Positions 20,949 to 32,384 of a stretch of 64,000 bases of DNA are shown piece by piece. The stretch's first letter is position 1. Each line of letters opens with the position of its first letter. The position numbers and the translations under genes are program-made. The notes below the pieces were generated by a model, which worked only from the letters and a program-made list of their open reading frames with translations, was not told the origin of the DNA and searched no databases. The DNA comes from Chrysogorgia sp. JL179-B06 (Eukaryota; Cnidaria; Anthozoa; Scleralcyonacea; Chrysogorgiidae). The stretch covers positions 308,501 to 372,500 of the forward strand of contig JAYKKM010000337.1 in assembly GCA_035772405.1 (NCBI GenBank), in the 5' to 3' direction.

Positions 20949-23900
20949 CTAAACTGGTCTGACGGTCCATTTCTTAAAGGCACGCTATAGGCCGTAATTC
21001 TCGGTAATAAATTAGGCTTGCCTTGCTTTGCATTGCCTTGCCTTGCCTTCCATTCCCTTGCCTTCCCTTGCCTTGCCTTGCCTTGCCTTGCCTTCCCTTG
21101 CCTTGTCTTCCCCTGCCTTCCCTTCCCTTGCCTTCCATTCCATTCCCTTGCCTTGCCTCCCCCTGCCTTGCCTTGCCTTCCCTTGCCTTGCCTTCCATTG
21201 CCTTCCATTGCCTTCCCTTACCTTGCCTTGCCTTCCATCCCCTTTCCTTTCCTTTCCTTTCCTTCCCTTGCCTTCCCTTGCCTTGCCTTCCCTGCCTTCC
21301 CTTGCCTTCCCTTGCCTTCCCTTTCTTTCCATTCCATTCCCTTCCCTTGCCTTCCATTCCCTTGTCTTCCATTCCCCTTGCCTTCCATTGCCTTCCCTTG
21401 CCTTGCCTTCCATTTCCTTTCCTTTCCTTTCCTTTCCTTTCCTTTCCTTTCCTTTCCTTTCCTTTCCTTTCCTTTCCTTTCCTTTCCTTTCCTTTCCTTC
21501 CCTTCCCTTCCCTTCCCTTGCCTTGCCTTCCCCTGCCTTTCCTTGCCTTCCCTTTCTTTCCATTCCATTCCCTTCCCTTGCCTTCCATTCCCTTGTCTTC
21601 CATTCCCCTTGCCTTCCATATTCCCCTTTCCTTTACTTCTGTTCGATTCCATTCACTTCCCTTCTCTTTGCCTTCCCTTCCTGCATCAACTCATTCCTTT
21701 TAATTCTATTTGCTGCCTTACCTGTTGTAAATGCCGTGGTTGTGAACTCTGGATCAATCTTGATTGTCGACGTCATGGAGATGTTTTTCTTGCAATTATT
21801 CGGGGCAGCTGAGTGAGATAAATCAGGATAGATTGTATATAAAAGACTTATTAGACGAAACTGAGGTTTTTGTACAGTGAGGAACACACAGAACGATCCA
21901 ACACAGATATATAGCAAACGAGGTTAATAAATAATGAATTATATGGCATTTACTTCTCTGTTTTTTACGAATATTTTATCATTTTGTGAATTTTATTTAG
22001 TCTATGTGAGAAAAAGACGTCATAGGGCATCGAAAACCTGAATATCTCTGGAACGAGACGACGTATTGAAAAACCAAAAAAGCCATTCTGTTTCATTTTC
22101 AAAATACTTTTAGATAAAATCAAAATAGAATAGACGAATTTTTCACCTCAGTAGCAATTTCAGTGCTTGTGGGGCAGTGGAAAGGGGTATTAAGGTAATT
22201 CCTCAGTAATTCTTTCCGAAATGAAAATTTGCTGAAACTTCCCAGTCTTAAAGTTATTGACATAGTTATACTAAAACCAAAAAAATAGTTGGGGTCACCG
22301 ACCTTTTGTTTAGCAGATATAGCAAATCGCAGATCACCTCTTACTCAGTATGGTGACGTCATTGTGACCAATTTACGAGTTGAGTAAAAACCGCATTGCA
22401 CAACTTTTTCTTGAACCTTTTGACAAAGATAATTTTTATTTTTCGCAACTAGTAATTTTATACAAGAAAACATGGTTTTTTAGGGAAAAAAACCCAGCTA
22501 ACATGGTTTATTATGATAAAGAAAGGTCGTTTCCCATATTCTTTGACATGTTATTTGAAGAAACATTCATCAAAAATGTAAAATATTGTAAGTTGTAGAA
22601 ATGATTTTTCTCTAAGTTTCTGTTATAACACGTAAAAGTGGTAGAAGAAAAGAATTATTAAGGAAAACATTATGGTCACCGACCTTCTTTAAGAACTATG
22701 GCCTTAAACCAGCATTATCAAGTAGTTTACAAACCTACTTGCACAGGGAGCCCAGCTAGACTTGTGTAACCGTTCTCGGAAAAAAATGATTTAGTCTCTT
22801 AATAACTCTTCCCTACCAGTACATAAGCGGCCATTGTTAGATTTGACACTAAATTTTCCTAAAATGATCGGAATTTTTTGAAAGTGTTGCATAATGGCCA
22901 TAAAAACACTGATTATTGGATGTGCGCAGTAAATGTGCGCAATGCAAAACTGAGGAATCACCTTAAAGAACATTGGCAACATAAATCTCAATTTCAAATT
23001 GTAATCCAAGTAAATAAAGGTAATCCAAGTAAATAAAACTACTTTTGTGCAAAACAACAGCACTAATTTTGACCAAAGACAATCCTGTCATCCGCCATCT
23101 TGTTGTAATACTTTGACTAATTAACTGGGAAGTTGGTGACGTCACACCCGGGGTAAACCTGAAGAAACTACTCTGTGGGTAGCCGAGTTTCCGCGGAATG
23201 CTTTTTAAAATGGTGTGGTTCAATTGAAAAAGGAAGATATTTAAATTTGAAAATTTAAGATATATTCTTCTCACTTGGCTAGAACTTAGAAGATTATCTA
23301 TTTCAATCCAAGTTGGAAGATTATAAGCTTACCAAGGACTTTGATTTCAATCGAACTATTCCATCCCATTCCATGTTTGTTCTCCGGGAGGCAGGAGTAT
23401 AGACCCCGGTCCTTTTCTCGCACCTCGCGAATGGTAAATCGACCTGTTTTGCTGTCATTGATCAAGGGATGTCGATTGTGAAAAAAGTGATACGCCGTGA
23501 CCGGAGGTACGCTCGGCCAAGCTTGGCAACTGAATTCCAGGTCTTCGCATTCATAGATCGTGTTATCCAAAGATGAGGAGTGGAAGAATTCCCTCACTTT
23601 TGGTTTCTCTAAAATTAAAATTAAAATTTGTGTTTTTTCACGGTGTTCACTCGAATATGGCCAAAACCTTCGACAACTGATTCATTTTAGCATCATAAAA
23701 GATCAGAGACAGATAGTCTCTATCGCCTATAGTAAAACTATATTGCGTGGTCCCTTCAAGATGGAATCGGACTATATATACAGAGCTCGTGTAGCACTAG
23801 CATCGCAGGGTCGCGAGGTTCAATTCCAGCCGGAAGGCCTTGAAGTTGCATTTTTCGCAACTGGTCCCGGTTTGGTCTTAAAATGTATATATTCCAACAG

Positions 23901-26900
23901 GATCAGGGAAGCAGGATCAGGGAAGCGAAGAAAGCATGCGTGAAGATTATTAGCATATTTAGAACGCTCAGTTTCGCAAAGCGTGACGGGATGTGCAATA
24001 ATTACCATTCCGCGACCAGACAAAACAGAGCCGAAACCAAGACTCGTGATACAACAGCTAGCCCAAGTAATCATACTCATACTCAATCATTTTAATTCAT
24101 ACTCAAGTAGTTCATACTCAATCATTTGCATATAATACATTACATTCGGCACGTGAAAAGTTAGTTCGACATTTGGAAAGGCCGGGCCTAATATGCACAT
24201 GACAATCAAAGTTACGTACCATATACTTGGATTGTAAGTGTTCTTTTTGCAACACCAATGTAATTGCCTGCATAGCAATGATAGTGTCCCGAATTTGATG
24301 GCAAGAGATTTGTTATTTCCAGAGTATTCCCTCTGCCGATCTTGATGCCTGGATTAGATTTGACAATTTTTCTATACCAGAACACAATGGGAGATGGTAT
24401 CCCGGACACTTTACAGATGATCTTTAGCTGGTGGCCTTCAAGTAAACCAATACTGGGCTGGAGGAAGGGTTCTATCACTGGGGCAGCTTTAAAAATAAAA
24501 ACGCAATTTGGTCTTGCTTCCTTCGTTGCTCCTTTGCTATCTTGCTTCCTTCGTTGCTCCTTTGCTATCTTGCTTGCTTCTTTGTTTCCTACCTTCCTTC
24601 CTTCCTTCCTTCCTTCCTTCCTTCCTTCCTTCCTTCCTTCCTTCCTTCCTTCCTTCCTTCCTACCTTCCTACCTTCCTTCCTTCCTTCCTTCCTTCCTTC
24701 CTTCCTTCCTTCCTTCCTTCCTTCCTTCCTTCCTTCCTTCCTTCCTTCCTTCCTTCCTTCCTTCCTTCCTTCCTTCCTTCCTTCCTTCCTTCCTTCCTTC
24801 CTTCCTTCCTTCCTTCCTTCCTTCCTTCCTTCCTTCCTTCCTTCCTTCCTTCCTTCCTTCCTTCCTTCCTTCCTTCCTTCCTTGCTTCCTTGCTTCCTTG
24901 CTTCCTTGCTTGCTTGCTTGCTTCCTTGCTTCCTTGCTTCCTTCCTTGCTTCCTTCCTTGCTTCCTTCCTTGCTTCCTTCCTTGCTTGCTTCCTTGCTTG
25001 CTTCCTTCCTTCCTTCCTTCCTTCCTTCCTTCCTTCCTTCCTTCCTTCCTTCCTTCCTTCCTTCCTTCCTTCCTTCCTTCCTTCCTTCCTTCCTTGCTTC
25101 CTTGCTTCATTGTTTCCTTCCTTGCTTCCTTCCTTCCTTGCTTCCTTCCTTCCTTCCCTCCTTCCCTCCTTCCTTCTTTCCTCGCTTCCTTCCTTCCTCT
25201 CCCTTCCTTCCTTCCTTCCTTCCCTTCCTTCCTTCATTCCTTCTTCCTTCCTTCCTTCCTTCCTTCCTTCCTTCCTTCCTTCCTTCCTTCCTTCCTTCCT
25301 TCCTTCCTTCCTTCCTTCCTTCCTTCCTTCCTTCCTTCCTTCCTTCCTTCCTTCCTTCCTTCCTTCCTTCCTTCCTTCCTTGCTGTTTTGCTCGCTTGCT
25401 TGCTTCCTTCCTTCATTCCTTCCTTCATTCCTTACTTCCTAATGCTTCCTTGCTTACTTACTTGCTTCATAATACTTCCTAATTCTCCCTAATTCTTCCT
25501 AATGCTTCCTTGTGCTTCCTAATTACTTTCTAATAACATTCTAATGTTTCCTAATGCTTCCTAATGTTTCCTAATGCTTCCTAATGCTTCCTAATACTTC
25601 CTAATGCTTCATAATGCTTCCTAATGTTCCTTCCTTGCTTCTAGAAATCCTTCTAGACGCGAAATAACTGTGCAAACTATAGAACAATGTTTTCAGGACT
25701 TGACTTTGTGCTCTAGATGCGAAGATATCCTGAAACATGGAGCCATTACGACCATTTCCACCGCGGACGCAAACATGGCTAGGAAGAGCATCTTCTATCT
25801 CTAACCTGTTCCATTATTTCTCCCCATGTTACTGGCCATATTTAAACTTGGCGATACCGTGGAGTCGGTCATCTTTAGTGATATTATCTACTCCATGTTC
25901 TCACCTGCACCAAATAATTTTAATTCTCTTTCTGGGTAGCAAGCCAAATTAACTATGACAGGTATGATAAATTTCCTTATCCTCCCTTAATTCATCCTTA
26001 TATCTCCTTCATTCCTCTCTCTCTCTCTATTTCATCCCTTCCTTAAATAAACATTAAGACATACCTCCAACATACAATTGAACCTGCCGAATTTCATTAC
26101 GATATTCAAACACCATATTACATTTGTAAACACCTTGATCTTCCAAACTGACATTATGTAACATCAGTAAACCAGATAGCTGGAGGGAAATTAAACGATC
26201 TTTGTGAAGATTTTTTATGATAGGCGACTTTGGTTTGTTCGTGTAGGCTAACATTCTTGACTGACTTGATCCATCCCTGCTGAATTTTAAAAAGCTGAAC
26301 AAGCTTTCTTTACTCATGTTGCATCCTGGGATTGAAAAATTTCCTCCAATTTGTACTGCATATCGACTTGGCAATAGGGAAGCTGAGTGTAGACAATATA
26401 GAGAAGAATAAAGTGAAAACTCACGGGTATTGTAATGTTTAGGCAGCGTAGAAAATAGTATGTGATTTGATTGCTTTATTTCAAGAGGGTAAATCGTATA
26501 ATTAACAAACCTGTGGCCCTCAATAATTAAAGGGATATGGCAATATAAATTAACTTTGTCTCATTTGAAAGAACTCGTGAAATGGTATAACAAGACCTTT
26601 TACAATTTTCCCTTATCTTTTTTGGTTTTCGAAATAATTTGACGAAAGACAGCGTGCAGTGCTGTCCGCCATCTTGGAATTATTTTCGATATGCATGTGA
26701 CGTCATAAGTAGGGTAAAGTGAAATTTTTATCTTGCCAACCTTACGACATTATGAGCCAGAAACTCGATTATGTTGCACTATTTCCATTTTCAATTGGCC
26801 CACAACATTTTAAAAGACTTCCGCGGAAATTTGGTCACCTATGGAGCAGTTTCATCAGGTTTACCCTGCTTGTGACGTCACCAATTTCCTAGTTAATTAG

Positions 26901-29762
26901 GTCAAATATTACGTCAAGATGGCGGATTGTAGACTGTCTTTTGTCATAATTATCTGAAATATTTCAAAAACCAAGAAAGATACAGAAAAATTGTAACAGG
27001 TCTTCTTATACCATTTTACGAGTTCTTTCAAATGAGACAAAGTTAACTTATATTGCCATATCCCTTTAACAATGTATATATTTAACAAATAGATTCCATT
27101 TTCCCGTTGTCTGTTCAGTTATAGATACACAGATGACGTCAGAACGTGGTAAGAACAAAAAAGTGGCCCACGAGACGATAGTCGAGTGGGTTAACTGAAG
27201 AACACTAAAGTGTGAATAACACGTGTGCGCGTTTCTCCCACAACACCAAACTTCTCGATTTTAAAGGATTTCGTTCGAGAATGAAAGAGATACACACATT
27301 TCTCTGATAAGTCATTATACTGATGCATGTGTGACGTAAATTCCGTACATTTGTATATCAAACAAACTGATATATCTCAAAAACAAAGCGAAGAAGCAAA
27401 AATCTTCAAAATAAGTTACTTTATCATTATAAAAGTTCTTCCAAATAAGACAATATATAGGCAATTTAAATGTTTCGTTTATCGATCCGAAAAAAGTTAC
27501 TATTTTTTTAGAAAGCGTATATTATACAGAGACATCAACAATGACACTTTGCCGAGAACTATGTTGAATCAGTGAGGTGTTAACAGCTGTTTTAACCCTC
27601 ATAAGTGGTTTGATAATGAAACTCTCCTTCAGATTACATCGCAATTAAGGTATTTTTCATTGTGGTGCAGATCTCGTATCTACGCTCTGTCACGCAAATG
27701 TTGCTCATGCAATGTCATTTCGAAGTAAGCAATTCAAAGCTTGTCACTGTAGGGGAAAAAGAAAAGCCCGTATACCTAGTCTTTCATTATGCACGTAAAT
27801 TAGCCTTTCTGGCCTCGTTACAAAGTTAAGATTCTTTGGAATTACAGACATACGAAAAAGGTCAGTAAGGCTAATAGCGTAACCTCCACTTTTAAAGATC
27901 TACAGTTGGCCATGCCAAGACGAACGACAAACAATGGCTCCCGCTCTCAACAAACTAAAATCGAGTCTGAAGAATTCCTAAATGACTCATTTCCCATTGT
28001 TTAGGACTTAGGTTTAATGGTAAATGCGGACAAACATCAAAATAATATTTAACTTGGGTGCCATTACGAAAGAGGTCTATCGCTGTATAGACACACGCGC
28101 CATGATTTTGCTCCAAACAATCCACGTTATCCTTTTGTTTGGTTGGTTCTTCGCGGGATTCGTCGTACTGAGGAGAACCTAGTATAGGCCTTGTTATGTA
28201 CAGCAACTTCGACCACCTTATTTTTCTCAAACACGTCATTTGAGATATGTATATATAATGATATGTTGTATATATTGTAATGATATGTAATTTGAAATGA
28301 TACAGAAGTAACTTTAAGAATATATTGTTGTAAGAGCATTGAGACTATTGTATAATGCTCCTAAAACGTCTTTATTATTATTATTATTGATGGACACACA
28401 CTATACCCATAGTCGCAGTAAGATTGTTGTCTTCGAGGTTTTCTCAGTCAAGGTACAAGAATAAAAACTATAGATATAACCTGAAAGAAATACTACACGA
28501 AGGAGTCGATAAACAAGATCATCTGTAGTCAGGTCGTGATACGTTTACACACATCAAATTAAACATTGAATTGGTCGCATAAGTCTTGTTAAAACACCTC
28601 TACAAACCGGTACCGGTTGAAAGGCAAGAAACGTATAGAAAAGAAACGAGAAACCATATCTAGAAATGAATACCCTGCATAATCCGAGGCCGTCATTCCT
28701 GTAGTCTTCAGATTTATCATTTTCAATATCGATAGCTCGAGATAAGGGCAACTTGACACAAAGGCGAAAATGCTTAATATGTTCTTAAAAGTATTCTATA
28801 GTAATATAGATAACTAGCTAGTGAGATTTTATATAATTCTGAGAAACGAGAAGAAAAATTCAATGATTTTAGTACATTTTCCCATTGCTCGACCTCGTCG
28901 TACATGTATATTTAAAACAAGCCTTAGGCCTGTTTTCGCGCGTAATCTGGGTAACTCCATGAAGTAAAACGTGGATTAAGACAATTACTTATAAACATGA
29001 TTCTGTTCGGCTTGGTAAGGGTTGACTTGTTTGAACAGAAGTAGCTGTATATACGAGAAATTATTCGTTTTGTCGATATTGCGACGTCTAAAATGGAGAC
29101 GAACGGAAGAGCATATCGCGTCTGGCTTGGAGCCGGATAACTCTAACGCGAAATTTGATTGCTTGGATTGAATTCGCCAGTTAAATGCTGAACTGTTCGA
29201 CGTTCAAAACCGTGATCAAATAGGTAAAAAAGTTGAGTGTTGTGTAGCCAGTGTTTTGGGTAGAGTAAAGCTAGGTGCTCGGAACTGCATGCCGAGACTT
29301 TTAGCAATAAAATACTGACGTTTCGAGCAAGAGTAGAAAAGGTTTTACTCCGATAAAGGGCTCCGCTCGCAACGACAGTTCGTTGCTAAAAATCTGGGCA
29401 ATCATAGTTGGCTCAAATAGATAAAGCGACTAAGGTAAAAAATCAGGCAAACAACAGACTACTGAAACTGTAAAAGACCAACGCTAACCCAAAATTAACA
29501 AGATTGTCCTGATCGACATACCCACGGCAGCAGAGCATATTAAAAGTCATAAAGATAGAATTCAAAACGCAAAACTTGCAATATTCACACGTATATAAAT
29601 AAACAAAACAATGCGCTGTCAAAAACAACAATTCGGCCGCGTGCAAGATAGCATTGTCTTGCAGATATTTTCAATATATTGTCACATCTCGTCCGCGCAT
29701 TTACCTGGTAAGATTACAAATACGTTGAACAGCACCAGCAATTCGAAAGCTTTCCGTGACAT
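20869..29762 (-). CDS. Secreted or cell-surface protein with three Ig domains (six-exon model)
   Basis: I assembled six minus-strand exons, all joined in phase 1: 29762-29705 (ATG, signal peptide), 26382-26065 (Ig1), 24486-24220 (Ig2), 23608-23333 (Ig3), 21808-21722 (linker rich in Thr), 20948-20869 (26 codons including stop). The total is 1086 nt, 361 aa, with canonical GT/AG at every junction. Ig1 looks V-like; Ig2 and Ig3 look I-set. Uniform phase-1 exon borders are typical of shuffled extracellular domains. No transmembrane segment lies in these exons: the protein is secreted, or a membrane exon was missed, or the last exon is wrong. Three Ig domains in tandem occur in adhesion and recognition receptors, including cnidarian allorecognition proteins; a link to those is speculation. 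Introns hold (CCTT)n, (CCTTG)n, two TTAA MITEs and a SINE. Confidence 0.72.
21014..21630. repeat. CCTTG / CCTTCCATT satellite
   Basis: About 620 bp of five-base CCTTG and CCTTC units mixed with CCATT, including an inner block of pure TTTCC (21418-21500). It lies in an intron of the Ig gene, so the transcript strand is polypurine. All long frames (LPCLPFP or GKGRQGK repeats) are artefacts. Confidence 0.95.
21722..21808 (-). CDS. Ig-gene linker exon
   Basis: An 87-nt phase 1-1 exon with acceptor CACTCAG and donor GTAAGG. It encodes about 29 residues, APNNCKKNISMTSTIKIDP then EFTTTAFTT. The Thr/Ser content and two possible N-glycosylation or O-glycosylation spots suit a membrane-proximal stalk. 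The exon call rests on splice sites and phase. Confidence 0.55.
22194..22962. mobile_element. TTAA-flanked MITE (piggyBac-like)
   Basis: TTAA then GGTAATTCCTCAGT at the left; ACTGAGGAATCACC then TTAA at the right. The 14-bp inverted ends have one mismatch and the TTAA duplication is that of piggyBac-type elements. No transposase is present. It lies in an Ig-gene intron. Confidence 0.65.
23333..23608 (-). CDS. Ig domain 3 exon
   Basis: Phase 1-1 exon, 276 nt, acceptor TTTTAG, donor GTAAGC. The Ig fold is marked by ECEDLEFSCQAWPSVPP (first Cys) and REKDRGLYSCLPENKHG (D-x-G-x-Y-x-C, second Cys). The tryptophan usual after the first Cys is replaced by YHFF in the expected strand. It is followed by IEIKVLG at the domain end. 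Confidence 0.85.
23775..23902 (+). mobile_element. tRNA-headed SINE (family A)
   Basis: GTAGCACTAGCATCGCAGGG, then TCGCGAGGTTCAATTCCAGC (B-box-like), TTGCATTTTTCGCAACTGG and TCCCGGTTTGGTC. It lies in an Ig-gene intron on the opposite strand. Confidence 0.7.
24220..24486 (-). CDS. Ig domain 2 exon
   Basis: Phase 1-1 exon, 267 nt, acceptor TTTTTAAAG, donor GTACGT. I-set features: GLLEGHQLKIICKVSGIPSP (first Cys), IVFWYRK (core Trp), and LEITNLLPSNSGHYHCYAGN (second Cys), then RTLTIQVYG. The open frame runs on upstream through a (GGAA)n satellite, which is intronic and not coding. Confidence 0.88.
24570..25635. repeat. (CCTT)n satellite with CTAATGCTTC edge
   Basis: About 850 bp of CCTT tetranucleotide with CCTTG variants. 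At its right side (25435-25635) it grades into about 12 copies of a 10-bp unit, CTAATGCTTC. It lies in the intron between Ig1 and Ig2. The long KEGR / LPSF frames have no coding meaning. Confidence 0.95.
26065..26382 (-). CDS. Ig domain 1 exon
   Basis: Phase 1-1 exon, 318 nt, acceptor TACACTCAG, donor GTATGT. V-like features: VQIGGNFSIPGCNMSKESLF (first Cys), and LQLSGLLMLHNVSLEDQGVY followed by KCN (second Cys in D-x-G-x-Y-x-C). The inter-cysteine spacing is V-set-like. The canonical Trp is not obvious. Confidence 0.8.
26531..27065. mobile_element. TTAA-flanked palindromic MITE, family P1 (copy A)
   Basis: TTAA-AGGGATATGGCAATATAA at the left and TTATATTGCCATATCCCT-type sequence (TTATATTGCCATATCCCT with small changes) then TTAA at the right. 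The inverted arms extend well over 60 bp (AACTTTGTCTCATTTGAAAG / CTTTCAAATGAGACAAAGTT). A close second copy lies at 55582-56084. No coding sequence. TTAA duplication points to piggyBac-type mobilisation. Confidence 0.85.
27070..29700. other. Large first intron of the Ig gene with repeat fragments
   Basis: It holds a solitary MITE arm (27320-27460, matching 33830-34000). A segment at 27940-28060 has a relative near 46510-46600 (GAATTCC-AAATGACTCATTT, GGTAAATGCGGACAAACATC). A LINE 3' tail lies at 28315-28390, and a decayed PLE end near 29330-29400 (CCGATAAAGGGCTCCGCTCG, a mutated hammerhead core). No exon is supported. Confidence 0.5.
29705..29762 (-). CDS. Signal-peptide exon of the Ig gene
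   Basis: ATG at 29762-29760 opens MSRKAFELLVLFNVFVILP, then a phase-1 donor (CCAG-GTAAAT). Short basic N-region, hydrophobic core, and a Pro/Gly/Ala junction after splicing to exon 2 (LPGASLLPS) make a good signal peptide with a plausible cleavage site. The phase matches the Ig1 acceptor. Confidence 0.7.
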
Positions 29763-30084
29763 GATCTTGAATTTCAGTTTGAACAGACTAAACGCGCCTC
29801 GTTTCTGAAGTGGACGAGCTCATGACTAGCATTACGCACTGCAATCACGCTATAAAAACCAAGATAGCGATCGCGGACCATTATATGAAAACCTATGAGG
29901 CGCCATGTGTAAAAAAATTATTTAGCAAATTCTAGCGGTCAATTTTCCATGGTTTACTGACAATCACATAGAATCTTCTGCGCTTCCATTATTTATGAAC
30001 TGAATCAAGTTGGTCGAATGTTTATTTCTAAATAATAATAAATATTAGAGAGGATTTAATATAGTCAAATACATATATAGAAAA

Positions 30085-30185
30085 AGTGACTGCCCCAACT
30101 GGGAATCGAATCCTGGTCTCCGAATCAACGGTTCGGCGCTCTAACCTTTGAGCTATTGAGACACGGTCAGAAAAGTCAGTGATTT
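30085..30185 (-). mobile_element. tRNA-headed SINE (family B)
   Basis: On the minus strand: TAGCTCAAAGGTTAGAGCGC (A-box-like), then a B-box-like GGATTCGATTCCC, then GTTGGGGCAGTCAC. Matching copies lie at 51400-51530 and 51725-51835. Confidence 0.6.
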
Positions 30186-30189
30186 TTCC

Positions 30190-30500
30190 ATATACTGTAC
30201 ATATTAAATTCGCCGCTTAGCGATTAAGCATTCGCCCGAGTTTGCTTATTTATAAATAAGTATTCGCGCAAGTTTGCTTATTATAAATAAGCATTCGCGC
30301 AAGTTTGCTTATATATAGATAAGCATTCGCCCAAGTTTCATGTTTATAAATAAACCTTCGGCCAACTCGGATTGTTTATAAATAATGGAAGCGCAGAAAA
30401 ATGCGTCTTTATAAATAATCAAAGATTTTATGTGATTGTTTGTAAACCATGGAAAATTGAACGGTAAGATTTGCTAAATAATTTTTTTATACATGGCGCC
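30190..30500. repeat. Tandem ATAAGCATTCGCGCAAGTTTGCTT units and inverted flank
   Basis: TAAGCATTCGC(G/C)C(A/G)AGTTTGCTTAT is repeated about five times with a period near 42 bp. The right flank (AATAATGGAAGCGCAGAAAA ... TGTAAACCATGGAAAATTGA) is an inverted copy of 29930-30000, so the block is probably the centre of a foldback element spanning about 29890-30510. Confidence 0.5.
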
Positions 30501-30726
30501 TCATAAAAACCAGCCAGAGCCAGAAGAACCACAACAGCCAGGCGTCAGCCCACACACCCCGCACGATAATTTTCATGGTCTGAGTGCGAACATACCAGCT
30601 GTACTCCATTTTTTAAAAACGCCTATACTACTGAAATAGACTATAAAATAACGAATATTTCAGTCAAAAAGTGGTCACTACGTGACTTGTTGGTAAAGAC
30701 GTTGTGTTGAAGTCTCGAAATCGACC

Positions 30727-31670
30727 AATACACGGATCAACCTCGTACCCAGGGTCTTGTACACGGTTCGCGAATCTCAAAAATTGTGCGTATTTGGTGC
30801 ATTATGGGATAATTTAGTAAAAAGGAATGACGGTAAAAACGCATAACACTTAAAGTGCTTATAAACCCAAAATGGGTTTTTGGTGATTTGGATAGAGCAT
30901 AAAAAGTTAGTAAATAAGCTCTGGATTAGTTTTTGCGTTAAACTTTTAGTTTCGGAGATATCGATATAACGGCTCAAACATGCAAATTGTGCCATTTTTT
31001 TGAAAAAAGTAGCGCCACCAAAATAACACACAGGGACCTGGATCCGAGGAACCCATCTTCAACAACAACTAGGCTTTTGTATAGGAGAAGACAGCTATCT
31101 TAAGAGTTTTTATTGAAAAATGCCCAAATGATGTGTCTTTACGATGTTACCTTGTCTACTCGAATTGTAATATATTTTTATAAGTATTGAAACATAACAC
31201 GTTCCTCGGATCCAGTCTCCCGGCCTGCGCTACTTTTTTTCACAAATTGTGACTTTGAGCCCTTATATCTCCGAAACTACAAGTTTAACGCAAAAACTAA
31301 TCCAGAACTTATCAACTAACTTTTTATGCTCTATCCGAATCACCAAAAACCCATTTTGGGTTTATAAGCACTTTAAAAATTTAGCAATGACGTCAGTTGG
31401 CCGAAAAACCAACAGAATCGTCATTAACATTCTATTTCCAGTTGGCTAAATAACAATATTCAAGTGTTTATTTTGTTCAAGTTTAACTACAATGTTTCTA
31501 CGCATGTAAGAAGAATCAAAGCGCTTTATTAAACATAAATCGTAGAAAACAACGAAAAATAACCATTTTTTAAACGTCTGTGATTAAGCAAAACCGCGAC
31601 TTTTACTCACCTCTAGTATCCCACAATACAAAGCGCGGGTACAGCTTTTGAGATTTGCGATCCGTGTATT
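30727..31670. mobile_element. Foldback element, about 0.94 kb
   Basis: AATACACGGATC at the left is matched by GATCCGTGTATT at the right. Longer inner arms pair as well: AAAGTGCTTATAAACCCAAA / TTTGGGTTTATAAGCACTTT and AACTTTTAGTTTCGGAGATA / TATCTCCGAAACTACAAGTT. No transposase or clear target duplication was found. Confidence 0.65.
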
Positions 31671-31875
31671 TATTTAAAAACTTGCCAGAGACTGGGTCCG
31701 AATTTTGCTCGAACGTAACTGATGACGTCAATGTGTTAGATAAACAGAGAGATTCCGAGTGCTTATTTTTAAACAAATGTCAAGGGGTTCAGCATGTCTT
31801 TCCAGACGGCTAAAACGGATCACTCAAAAGGACCTTTCTGTTTTTGTCTGGTCTTTACTTTTGGTTAGGTTAGGC

Positions 31876-32352
31876 ACCGGTCATTATTAAAAATGGGGGG
31901 GGGGGGGGGTGGCACCGAAGAGAAAATGGTTGGGTAAATAACATTTTGAGTAAGTCAAAGGTTGGGTAAATAAAAAACAAACCAACTCAAAGGTTGGGTA
32001 GAAAAAAAATGTAATGTATATTTCCAAAGCATGACTCACTCAAATATTAAAGACTATGTAAGAAAGAAATATCATATGCCAATACAATAATTATGTCAAT
32101 CAGTCAGAGTCACTATCTTGATCTTTTTCAGATTCTTCATGTAACATCACCATCATCATCATCATCATCATCATCAACAACATCATCACCATCATCATCC
32201 TCATCATCATCATCAGCATCGCCATCATCATCATCACCATCAGCATCGCCATCATCATCATCACCATCATCAACATCATCACCATCACCATCACCATCAC
32301 CATCATCAACATCATCACCTTCACCTTCACCATCATCATCCTCAACATCATC

Positions 32353-32384
<32 letters not shown>

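Noticed and set aside
21012..21816. Frames of 140-264 codons over the CCTTG satellite
   Set aside because: Same-period repeats open in five frames at once; no unique protein sequence.
22791..23063. Hydrophobic minus-strand frame as the missing membrane exon of the Ig gene
   Set aside because: It overlaps a TTAA MITE, lies on the wrong side of the linker exon, and lacks phase-1 splice sites.
24212..25482. Open frames of over 300 codons on both strands (KEGR and LPSF repeats)
   Set aside because: They follow the (CCTT)n tetranucleotide in every frame. Only the Ig-encoding end at 24220-24486 has non-repetitive coding sequence and splice sites.
29330..29400. Hammerhead motif near 29.35 kb
   Set aside because: The core is mutated (CCGATAA and GCAACGAC); it is only a decayed relative of the 16.2-kb copy.
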